Of a DNA stretch of 25,813 nt, positions 16,458 to 23,737 are shown piece after piece; the stretch's first letter is position 1, and each line of letters begins with the position of its first letter. The notes under the pieces are model-generated. The model searched no databases, was not told the origin of the DNA, and was given only the letters and a program-made list of their open reading frames with translations. Made by a program: the position numbers and the translations under genes. The DNA comes from CAZLGO01 sp964559295 (GTDB lineage: Archaea > Methanobacteriota > Methanobacteria > Methanobacteriales > Methanobacteriaceae): positions 1-25,813 of the forward strand of contig CAZLGO010000015.1 in the NCBI GenBank assembly GCA_964559295.1, in the 5' to 3' direction.

Positions 16458-17775
16458 TTAAAACTTGTCTACCAGCACAAGCTTGTCCTTTAGATTAAGA
16501 TCAGGGTATGGAAATCTTGCAACACCACCTTCATAAACAACCCTTACAGTTTTGTTTTTATTTTTTTCAAGTTCTGATACATTTATGCTTTCGCGTATTT
16601 TAATGAAAGTTCTTTGCGGATAATTCTTTGTATCTTCAGGTATCTTTATTTTAAGCTTACCCTCATGATACCTTTGTAGTGTTTTATTGACAATTCTTTT
16701 TGAGGCGAGTCCATCACCATAGGGATTAGGAGCTGCCTTCATTTTGTCATAAGTGCTCTGATCATTCAGGATTTTCTCTGCAACATCTATTATCCTATCT
16801 TTCTTTGTTCCAACCAGGATGTTCCCACCGGCTTTTATGGTCTCGGGGCGTTCGGTGTTATACCTTAAAGTCATACAAGGTATGCCTAAAGTGATAGCTT
16901 CCTCTTGTACTCCACCAGAATCTGTCATAACAAGTTTAGAATATGATAAAAGAAGCAGAAAATCCAAATAACCGAGGGGTTTGATCATTTTAATGTGGGA
17001 TGCTTCATCCAGTTTCTTGTAGAATCCAAATTTCTTCAGGTTTTTGTCTGTTCGAGGATGCACTGGAAATATTATATTAAGATCATCAAGCTCTGCTAAG
17101 GCATCTGTGATTCCACGAAGCCTTTCTTTATTGTCAACATTTTCTGCTCTGTGTACAGTAACAGCCAAGATATCTCCTGCAAGATCCAGTTTTGATGATA
17201 TTTTGGATCTTCTCTTTGCAATTTCAAGATTCCTCATACAAGCATCTACAATGGTGTTTCCTGTTATAAAAACATCATGGGGGTTTATCCCCTCAAAAAG
17301 TAAATTGATTGCCGAATCTTCTGTTGGAGCAAAATAAAGCTTAGAACATACATCAGCTACCACTCTGTTTATCTCTTCAGGCATGGTTTTATCATATGAT
17401 CGCAGTCCTGCTTCAACATGCCCCACGGGAATGTGAAGTTTTGATGCCACAAGTGCTCCAGCCAGCACAGCGTTTGTATCACCCTGTATCATTATCATAT
17501 CAGGTTTTTCATCGATCAAAACCCTTTCAATGCCGACTATCATCATGGCTGTCTNNNNNNNNNNTCTGCTCTGCGTGAGATCCAGAACCGACTCCTATGT
17601 TATAATCAGGTTTTTTGAGTTCTAAATCAGAAAAAAATTGATCAGACATTTCATGATCGTAATGCTGTCCTGTGTGGATCAAGATATAAGAGATGTCCCT
17701 TTTCTCAATTTCATCGATTACAGGAGCCATCTTGATTATCTCTGGTCTCGTCCCTATTACGATTGCGATTTTCAT
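16458..17775 (-). CDS. wecB: UDP-N-acetylglucosamine 2-epimerase (WecB-like), interrupted by an assembly gap
   Basis: It converts UDP-GlcNAc to UDP-ManNAc, the substrate of the neighbouring WecC. The N-terminal part (MKIAIVIGTRPEIIKMAP ... GSGSHAEQ, 70 residues) and the rest (TAMMIVGIERVLIDEKPD...) are split by 10 N at 17555-17564. Catalytic motifs are intact: GDTNAVLAGALVA, GHVEAGLRS, MPEEINRVVAD, VTVHRAENV, TDSGGVQEEA and NTERPET. The two edges share AGA; merging them gives CAG-ACA-GCC (Q-T-A) in frame, the expected family sequence, so the gene is probably whole at about 434 aa. That is longer than the usual 360-380; about 60 extra residues follow NKTLQRYHEGKL at the C-terminus. A TATA-like stretch lies at about 17799-17812. 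Confidence 0.9.
17555..17564. other. Scaffold gap (10 N)
   Basis: Ten consecutive N inside wecB. The left and right edges overlap by AGA, and removing the N restores an uninterrupted conserved frame, so the true gap is probably zero or slightly negative. Confidence 0.9.
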
Positions 17776-17798
17776 ACATTCTCATCTATATCATTTGC

Positions 17799-17812
17799 CT
17801 AATAAATTTGAT
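17799..17812 (-). promoter_or_regulatory. Probable wecB operon promoter
   Basis: The minus strand reads TCAAATTTATTAGG 24-37 nt upstream of the wecB ATG, an archaeal TATA-type box for the wecB-wecC-mfnD-mfnF run. Confidence 0.45.
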
Positions 17813-17875
17813 CTTATTACTCTCCGAATTCTGGCTTTCGAAGTTAAAGCTTTTATTTAAAAATAAAAAATAAGT

Positions 17876-19303
17876 TCAAAAATCATCTACATTTCTCTTT
17901 CTTTTGGCACGATATTCATCTATGACCTTTAGAAGTTTCTTTTTCTCCTCTCTTCTTCTCCTATCTTCCACATTAGCTCTCCATCTTTTTATCTCTTCAT
18001 CTAAATGTTCATCCTTTACGATGGCAAATTCATCCACCATCCGCAAATCTATCTTATCAGCATCAAGTATTGGCACCATGTTCCTCTCAAATTCATCTTT
18101 TGCTTGATGTGACATCTTATCCATAATTATAACAGCCCTCACACCAATTTGAATAAGAAAAGAAGCTGTTTGTGAACCTCCCCCCTTTGAACTTGAAAGA
18201 AGAACAACATCTCCTTTTTTTATGTTCCAATATTCACAGGCTTTCCTTATCCCTTCCTTTGTAAAGGATTCTATGATCTTTACAGGAATTGCTTTTTTAG
18301 ATAGCTCCATTACCCTGATCTTTTTAATCGATCTTAAATTCTCCTCAAGTTTCCTACGCAGAGCTTTCTCTTGAGTGTATTTTTCCTGGAGTCCCTTTAT
18401 TATTGCAATTTTTGAAGATATCTCTTTTTTATATAGAATATCCTTTGAATATTCGTAATATAATTTATCTATTTTATCTCGGAGCTTTGATATTTCATCT
18501 TTGTATTTCTCTATTTTTGCTTTTAAAATAATGTTATTTTCCCTTAAATTTCTTATTTGTTTTTCTTGAACTTTTGTTTTTTGTCTTAATTTTGAAATAG
18601 CTTTTTCTTCATTTTCTTCTTTAATTTCTTCTTTGATTTTACCTTCAGCCCTCATTTCCTCGATCTCTGAAGTAACTTCTGCCTTCTTAATATCGTCTAT
18701 TGCTGAACTTATTGAACGCCCTCTAATCACCATGCTTTTTATGTTGTCCATCTCTTCTTTAGATAAATGTAGATTTTCTGCTCGTTTTTCAACCTGTCGT
18801 AATTTGTTCTGATAATGTTTATATGTTTTTACAGCAGCAGCAAGGGCGTCTCTTTCATGAGTATTTTCAGGGTGCAGATGGATGGATCTCTCGCTTAGGT
18901 AATTTTCAACTATTTCTATCTTTGACTCCACAGACATGGTCTTGGGAGGGGAATGTATCTTTGAATTAAGAGCAGAGGCAAGTTTCTTAATCATTTTAGG
19001 TGGTGGATAAACGTCGCTGGCGATTAAAAGAGCTTTTCCATAATCTATAATGTGATTTATTATCTTCGCTTTTGATATTTCCCTACAGCTTTCTATGGAA
19101 AGCAGATTTCCATCTAGATCCAAAATGGCTATTCCTACTGTTAGACCAGGATCAAAGCCCACGATAATCCATTTCTGTTCATCTTGAGATCTTCTAACAG
19201 TGGAAAAATCAAATTTGGATTCATTAGTTTGATTTTTTATTTTATATGGAATATTCTCAAATTTTCTTATTTTTTCTTCTTCACCAAAGTTCTTGTAGAC
19301 CAG
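17876..19303 (-). CDS. DUF460 protein: RNase H/RuvC-like domain, coiled coil and conserved C-terminal domain (CTG start inferred)
   Basis: A 475-aa member of the archaeal DUF460/COG2433 family, of unknown function. Residues about 45-170 form an RNase H/RuvC-like fold: IIVGFDPGLTVGIAILDLDG with the first acidic residue, a middle ASDV, and NTHERDALAAAVKTY with the last. The middle (about 180-330) is strongly charged coiled coil. The C-terminal domain includes GDVVLLSSSKGGGSQTASFLIQIGVRAVIIMDKMSH. A GTG at 19160-19162 would cut off the first beta strand and has no ribosome-binding site. The frame is open to 19315, where GGAGG (19311-19315) lies exactly 7 nt before a CTG codon; this is taken as the start. 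A 44-residue charged N-terminal extension results. It is the last gene of the minus-strand run after the mutase. Confidence 0.75.
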   Translation of the reverse strand: MVYKNFGEEEKIRKFENIPYKIKNQTNESKFDFSTVRRSQDEQKWIIVGFDPGLTVGIAILDLDGNLLSIESCREISKAKIINHIIDYGKALLIASDVYPPPKMIKKLASALNSKIHSPPKTMSVESKIEIVENYLSERSIHLHPENTHERDALAAAVKTYKHYQNKLRQVEKRAENLHLSKEEMDNIKSMVIRGRSISSAIDDIKKAEVTSEIEEMRAEGKIKEEIKEENEEKAISKLRQKTKVQEKQIRNLRENNIILKAKIEKYKDEISKLRDKIDKLYYEYSKDILYKKEISSKIAIIKGLQEKYTQEKALRRKLEENLRSIKKIRVMELSKKAIPVKIIESFTKEGIRKACEYWNIKKGDVVLLSSSKGGGSQTASFLIQIGVRAVIIMDKMSHQAKDEFERNMVPILDADKIDLRMVDEFAIVKDEHLDEEIKRWRANVEDRRRREEKKKLLKVIDEYRAKRKRNVDDF

Positions 19304-19355
19304 GAAATTGCCTCCTTATTGTTAGATTACTCTCACACTAAAACCATAAAACTTA

Positions 19356-20663
19356 CTAATCTATCTCTTCGATCATTTTTTTTATCTTGTGACTTAATTT
19401 CTGTAATTTTTCGGATGATTTAGCTTCGATGTAAACTCTTAATAATGGTTCAAATCTCGATGGTCTTACAAGCACATAAGAATCTTCCCAGTCAGCTCTT
19501 ATCCCATCTGTTAAATCTAAATCACCACTCTTATTCAAAGTTTCTTTTAAATTTTCGATGACATCGGCCTTTTTATCGTGTTCACATTCCATGGAAAAAC
19601 CCGTTCTGTGATATTCTGGTATCTTCTCTACCAATTTTGATAGTGGTTTGTTATGTTTGCAAATTATCTCAAGCATCTTTACGGCTGCGAATATAGCATC
19701 GAAGCATTTCTGAAACTCTGGAAATACATATAATCCTGGTTCATCTCCACCAAATATAGCTTTTTTCTCTGTTATTCCACTTAAAACTAAATCTACAGGT
19801 TTTTTTATGAGTTTACCGCCGTGTTGTGAAACAATATCATCTAAAGACCTAGATGCAACTACAGATGATACGATGGTTCCTTTGGGATTTTCAACTAGAG
19901 CCTCCCTTGCGAATAGTCCTAATATAGTTTGATCCCTTATTATGTTGCCCTTCTCATCGCTAAAGACTACTCTGTCACCATCATTATCCAAGGCTATCCC
20001 CATGTCTGCACCAACTGATCTTACAAGATTTGAAACTAAGGATAAGGTTTCAGGAGTTGGTTCAGTAAATCTACTTGAACTTATTGTTTCAGGTTGACAT
20101 CCAAAAAGTATCGTGTCACATTCCAGTCTACTCAAGATTTTTGGTGCAATGGGCACTGTTGAACCGTTTGCGCAACTTATAACCACCTTTGGGGCCATAT
20201 TAACTATAATATCTCTTTTTACATTTTTTAAAACCGCATTTATATAGTCATCCGAATAACCATAAACATATAAAAGATTACCTACATCATCCCATGGGGC
20301 TCTTTCAGCATGGATTTGTTCTAATGGAATTTCATGATCGCTAAATATTTTTATATCAATTTCCTCTGGGTGTAGATGAGAAGCAGTTATGCTAATCATA
20401 ACATTTGTTTTGTACAAATCCATGCCGTAGTGTATGGTAGGTATGGGAGCTATTCCAAAATCAATCACATCTATTCCTGATGCCATTATCCCAGCGGTAA
20501 TAGATCTTTTTATCATCTGGGATGTGATTCTTGTATCTCTTCCAATCACAACTGAATTTCCAGATCCTACGAAATTTCCAACTATAGTACCTAAGTTTGA
20601 GGCGAATTCATTTGTAATTTCTGAATTCACGACTCCACGAATTTCTTTAATATACAAAGACAT
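19356..20663 (-). CDS. Divergent phosphohexomutase (GlmM/phosphomannomutase superfamily)
   Basis: A 435-aa alpha-D-phosphohexomutase. The four family motifs can be found but are altered. The phosphoserine loop reads TASHLHPEEIDIK (Ser95) instead of TASHNPPEYNGIK. The metal loop DNDGDR (226-231) is intact. The sugar-binding loop reads GGDEPG (305-310) where GEMSG or GEQSG is usual. The phosphate-binding loop reads RPSRFEPLLRVY (400-411) against RPSGTEPKIRVY. Such changes resemble the mutase half of fused nucleotidyltransferase-mutase proteins. Activity and substrate are uncertain: phosphoglucosamine or phosphomannose mutase, or a regulatory paralogue. GGAGG lies 6 nt before the ATG at 20663; a start further upstream would run through palindromic non-coding DNA. 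The nucleotidyltransferase gene lies directly upstream. Confidence 0.8.
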   Translation of the reverse strand: MSLYIKEIRGVVNSEITNEFASNLGTIVGNFVGSGNSVVIGRDTRITSQMIKRSITAGIMASGIDVIDFGIAPIPTIHYGMDLYKTNVMISITASHLHPEEIDIKIFSDHEIPLEQIHAERAPWDDVGNLLYVYGYSDDYINAVLKNVKRDIIVNMAPKVVISCANGSTVPIAPKILSRLECDTILFGCQPETISSSRFTEPTPETLSLVSNLVRSVGADMGIALDNDGDRVVFSDEKGNIIRDQTILGLFAREALVENPKGTIVSSVVASRSLDDIVSQHGGKLIKKPVDLVLSGITEKKAIFGGDEPGLYVFPEFQKCFDAIFAAVKMLEIICKHNKPLSKLVEKIPEYHRTGFSMECEHDKKADVIENLKETLNKSGDLDLTDGIRADWEDSYVLVRPSRFEPLLRVYIEAKSSEKLQKLSHKIKKMIEEID

Positions 20664-20701
20664 CACAAACCTCCATTTCAACCTTTTAGAAAAAGGTTGA
20701 T

Positions 20702-20725
20702 CAAAAAGGCGACCTTCGATCGCCT
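20702..20725 (-). terminator. Terminator-like hairpin upstream of the mutase gene
   Basis: On the minus strand AGGCGA-tcgaagg-TCGCCT is followed directly by TTTTT. It lies 39-62 nt before the mutase ATG, so it could attenuate read-through from the nucleotidyltransferase gene. Confidence 0.4.
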
Positions 20726-20801
20726 GCATTTGCAAATGAAACTTTGAAAATCATGATTTTCAATGCCACGAAACCAAAGGTTTCATATGGCTTTCTAAAA
20801 G

Positions 20802-20860
20802 TTTCTTTACGTCAACGCTTTTTCAAAGGGTTCTTTAGGTCAATCCTTTTGAAAGGATTG
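20802..20860. repeat. Imperfect tandem repeat, about 27 bp x 2
   Basis: TTCTTTACGTCAACGCTTTT followed by TCAAAGG, then TTCTTTAGGTCAATCCTTTT followed by GAAAGG: two copies of one unit with a few differences. The second copy ends in a 9-bp hairpin at the end of the nucleotidyltransferase gene. Confidence 0.6.
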
Positions 20861-22018
20861 TTATTCAACTTCCATTAAATAGTCGGAATCTACAATAGAA
20901 TATGGCATGATCTTTATGTTATTCGTTATGCATCTTGATGATTTTACAACACAATTTTCCCCAATTTCTACTAAACTTCCCATAACAACTCCATTTTCTA
21001 TTATAGTGTTTTTGTCAATGACACATTTTGTATCTATAATACATCCACTTAAAAACGAATTTTCCTTTACAATGTTGTTTGAAAATATAACTCCACCTTC
21101 AATATTTACATTATTTTCTATGTAGCAGTTATTTCCAATTACAGTGCCTTTTGATATCCTACATCCTTCTTCTATGGTACAGTCATCTCCAATTACAACT
21201 GGTCCTTCTATTCTTGCTCTTTTGTTTATTTTGACATTGTCTCCAATCCATATATTTCCTACCTTTCCGATTCCTTCTTTTATTTTAGTTCCAGATGGTT
21301 TTTGCCCTAATTTTTGATCTAAAATGTCGTAAGTCGCCTTAAGATAGGTTTCAGGTCTTCCAACATCACTCCAATAGCCATCAAAGACATAACCGTAAAT
21401 TCTGGCATTTTCTCTAATCATGGTGGGAAAGACGTGTTTTGAAAAATCAACCTCTCCTTTCTTTGTCTCTAAAAAATCGAATATCTCAGGTTCAAAGACA
21501 TAGATACCAGTGTTTACAATGTTGCTGAATACTTCATCTGGCCCTGGTTTTTCCAGATAATCTGTTATCCGAGCGTCATCGTCCAAGAAAGCTATGCCAA
21601 AATGGGTAGGATCATCCACAGGGGTTAAAACAAGGGTTGCAATTGCCTTTTTTTCCTTGTGAAATTTTAAAACTTCATCAAAGTTGACATTGGTAAGTAC
21701 GTCGCCACTTAAAACGAAGAATGTGTTATCTATGTATTTCTTTGTTTTTCTAACACTTCCTGCTGTACCCAATGGCCATCTTTCAACAGAATATTTTATT
21801 TTAACATCAATATCAGAGCCATCCTTAAAATATCTCCTGATGTGTACGGGCATGTAGCTTAAAGTTATTATAAGATCATAAAATCCAAATGATTTTAATC
21901 TTTCAATCATATATTCCATAATCGGTTTGTTTACAAGAGGAATCATGGGTTTTGGTCTTAGAAAGGTCAAGGGACGTAATCTTGTTCCCTTTCCGCCTGC
22001 CATTATAACAGCCTTTAC
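20861..22018 (-). CDS. Sugar-1-phosphate nucleotidyltransferase with left-handed beta-helix (GDP-mannose pyrophosphorylase-like), GTA start inferred
   Basis: A 385-aa protein. Residues 1 to about 230 are a nucleotidyltransferase domain: KAVIMAGGKGTRLRPLTFLRPKPMIPLVNKPIMEY, SVERWPLGTAGSV, FFVLSGDVLTNVNF and VNTGIYVFEPEIFDF. Residues about 250-385 are hexapeptide repeats of a left-handed beta helix (GNIWIGDNVKI, GPVVIGDDCTI, GTVIGNNCYI). The domain pattern matches the N-terminal two thirds of fused nucleotidyltransferase-hexapeptide-mutase proteins. It activates a hexose-1-phosphate with NTP; the exact sugar is uncertain. The first ATG (22001-22003) lies inside the first beta strand. AAGGTGA (22026-22032) is followed after 7 nt by GTA-AAG-GCT-GTT, giving the family-typical (M)KAVIMAGG, so GTA is inferred as start. 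Confidence 0.82.
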   Translation of the reverse strand, partial: VKAVIMAGGKGTRLRPLTFLRPKPMIPLVNKPIMEYMIERLKSFGFYDLIITLSYMPVHIRRYFKDGSDIDVKIKYSVERWPLGTAGSVRKTKKYIDNTFFVLSGDVLTNVNFDEVLKFHKEKKAIATLVLTPVDDPTHFGIAFLDDDARITDYLEKPGPDEVFSNIVNTGIYVFEPEIFDFLETKKGEVDFSKHVFPTMIRENARIYGYVFDGYWSDVGRPETYLKATYDILDQKLGQKPSGTKIKEGIGKVGNIWIGDNVKINKRARIEGPVVIGDDCTIEEGCRISKGTVIGNNCYIENNVNIEGGVIFSNNIVKENSFLSGCIIDTKCVIDKNTIIENGVVMGSLVEIGENCVVKSSRCITNNIKIMPYSIVDSDYLMEVE

Positions 22019-22101
22019 GATAATATCACCTTATACTGTTATAATCTTAAGAAGACTTAAACATTTAGGTGGTTAAAGCGTGTTAACTTAAGAATAAAAA
22101 G

Positions 22102-22917
22102 TTAATAATATTCTTTTAAACTTTCTATCATCACTTCTTCTGCAGCAGCAATGGTTTTGTTATAAAGATGTTCCTCTGCCAAAATAGAAAGAAATTTCTT
22201 TTTTGCATAAGTATCATATTCAAATTCAATACCATCGTATTTAACATCCATAAGAATAAGACCTTCAGGTGGCATGGGTGCAACGGCTATTTTTGTTGAT
22301 GGATCAAAAAATTTGTAAACAGCGCCTGTATCCAATTCATCTTTGCCAACCATGAAAAGAACTCTTGCAATTTTTCGGACCATGTTCCAGAGGAAACTTT
22401 CTCCAATTACATCAATTATCACAAAATCATCTTTTTTTGAAACTTTAACACGATCTATGGTTCTTATTGGGTTTCTCTCGCTTCTTTTTGAGAAGTTTTG
22501 AAAGTTATGGGTGCCCTGAAATATTGATGATGCTTCGCTCATACTGTCTATATCCAAATTTAAGTTTAAGCTGTTTGGAATCACGTATCTATAATGCCTG
22601 CTTTGAGCAAATCTTGGTTTAAACCCTGCTGGGACATTTGCTTTACCTAAAACTCGTATATCCGTGGGTAGAGAATCATTTATTTGATTTATTATGACCT
22701 TCTTATCTGTCTTGAAAGACACAACATTTCCGAGTGCATGTACTCCCTTATCTGTTCTACCAGCTATCAAATATCCTGCAGCCTTAAGATCATCTATCAA
22801 ATCTACTTTTTTTAAAGCGTCTATGAGATCTCCTTCTACAGTTTTTAAATTTGGCTGTCTTTGAGATCCATAATAATTTGTGCCAATGTATGCAATCTTT
22901 AAGGCTACTCTCTTCAT
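22102..22917 (-). CDS. truA: tRNA pseudouridine synthase A
   Basis: A 271-aa TruA-family enzyme that forms pseudouridine at positions 38-40 of the anticodon stem. The catalytic aspartate lies in AGRTDKGVHALGNVVSF. Other TruA hallmarks are RVALKIAYIGTNYYGSQRQ at the N-terminus, RHYRYVIPN, GTHNFQNFSKR and GESFLWNMVRKIARVL. The ATG at 22917 is used because GGTGA lies a few bases upstream and the family starts there; an upstream in-frame ATG adds an unrelated hydrophobic stretch. It is divergent from hisA across 88 nt, and 83 nt from the nucleotidyltransferase start. Confidence 0.95.
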   Translation of the reverse strand: MKRVALKIAYIGTNYYGSQRQPNLKTVEGDLIDALKKVDLIDDLKAAGYLIAGRTDKGVHALGNVVSFKTDKKVIINQINDSLPTDIRVLGKANVPAGFKPRFAQSRHYRYVIPNSLNLNLDIDSMSEASSIFQGTHNFQNFSKRSERNPIRTIDRVKVSKKDDFVIIDVIGESFLWNMVRKIARVLFMVGKDELDTGAVYKFFDPSTKIAVAPMPPEGLILMDVKYDGIEFEYDTYAKKKFLSILAEEHLYNKTIAAAEEVMIESLKEYY

Positions 22918-23005
22918 TTTTTTCACCTTCAAAATCAGGAAGATCATCACAGTATCCAAGATATATCTTTTTATTTATCAATGGTAAACATATTGGTGTG
23001 ATAGA

Positions 23006-23737
23006 ATGTTAATAATCCCTGCAGTTGATATTAAGGGAGGAAAATGCGTTCAGTTGGTTCAGGGAAAACCTGGAACAGAACATATAATCCTTGAAAATCC
23101 AGTTGAAGTTGCAAGAGAATGGGAGAGAAGAGGAGCAAGTATTCTGCATGTTGTTGATCTTGATGGTGCTTTCGGGGATAGGAGCAAAAACATCAAAATA
23201 ATAAAAAAGATAATAAAAGAATTGTCTATCCCAATACAGCTTGGTGGAGGCATAAGATCAAAAAAAGATGCATCGAAATTTCTTAATATGGGCATTGAGA
23301 GGATCATTTTAGGTACAATGGCAATAGAAAATCCAGAAAATGTCAAAGAACTTGCAGATGAATTTGGAAGTGAACGAATCATCGTTGCCCTTGATATTAG
23401 GGATTCTAAGGTCGTAATTAAAGGATGGACCGAAAAAACAATGCAAAGTGCACCAAAACTCGCAAAACTCTTCGAGAAAAAGGGTGCGGGGAGTATATTA
23501 TTTACAAACGTGGATGTTGAGGGTCTTATGGAAGGAATTGACATCAAGCCGGTTTTAGAACTTTTAGACGCTGTTAACATCCCAATAATTTATTCTGGAG
23601 GAGTAACATCCATTGAAGATATAAAAAAACTTTATAAAATTGGTGTATATGGTGTTGTAATAGGATCAGCCCTGTATAAAAACAAAATCAAGTTTGAAGA
23701 AGCATTAACATTCTCAAAAAATGGCAATGATTTCTAA
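23006..23737 (+). CDS. hisA: ProFAR isomerase HisA (histidine biosynthesis)
   Basis: A 243-aa (beta/alpha)8 barrel that isomerises ProFAR to PRFAR, the fourth step of histidine biosynthesis. The two-fold HisA repeat is visible: IIPAVDIKGGKCVQLVQG with the first catalytic aspartate, and IIVALDIRDSKVVIKGWTE with the second. Phosphate-binding segments QLGGGIRS and IIYSGGVTS, and the C-terminal VVIGSALYKNKIKFEEAL are typical. GGTGTGAT precedes the ATG. No other his genes are near, so it is a lone pathway gene. Its last bases overlap the converging PEP-synthase-like gene by 4 nt. Confidence 0.96.
   Translation: MLIIPAVDIKGGKCVQLVQGKPGTEHIILENPVEVAREWERRGASILHVVDLDGAFGDRSKNIKIIKKIIKELSIPIQLGGGIRSKKDASKFLNMGIERIILGTMAIENPENVKELADEFGSERIIVALDIRDSKVVIKGWTEKTMQSAPKLAKLFEKKGAGSILFTNVDVEGLMEGIDIKPVLELLDAVNIPIIYSGGVTSIEDIKKLYKIGVYGVVIGSALYKNKIKFEEALTFSKNGNDF

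Larger units (their letters stand above)
20664..20860. repeat. Palindrome-dense intergenic block
   Basis: About 197 bp between the nucleotidyltransferase and mutase genes. It contains: TCAACCTTTT-aga-AAAAGGTTGA (20678-20700); AGGCGA/TCGCCT (20707-20725); CATTTGCAAATG (20727-20738); the perfect 20-bp palindrome TTGAAAATCATGATTTTCAA (20744-20763); GAAACC-aaa-GGTTTC (20770-20784) with outer GCCA/TGGC; GAAACTTT (20738-20745) pairing with AAAGTTTC (20798-20805); and CAATCCTTT-tg-AAAGGATTG (20841-20860). No gene is visible. Confidence 0.8.

Noticed and set aside
17527..17775. Truncated wecB pseudogene
   Set aside because: The break is a 10-N scaffold gap; the frame is restored when the edges are merged on AGA.
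20664..20735. Upstream extension of the mutase (MQMQAIEGRLFDQ...)
   Set aside because: The added residues are translated palindromic DNA; the ATG at 20663 has GGAGG 6 nt upstream and fits the family N-terminus.
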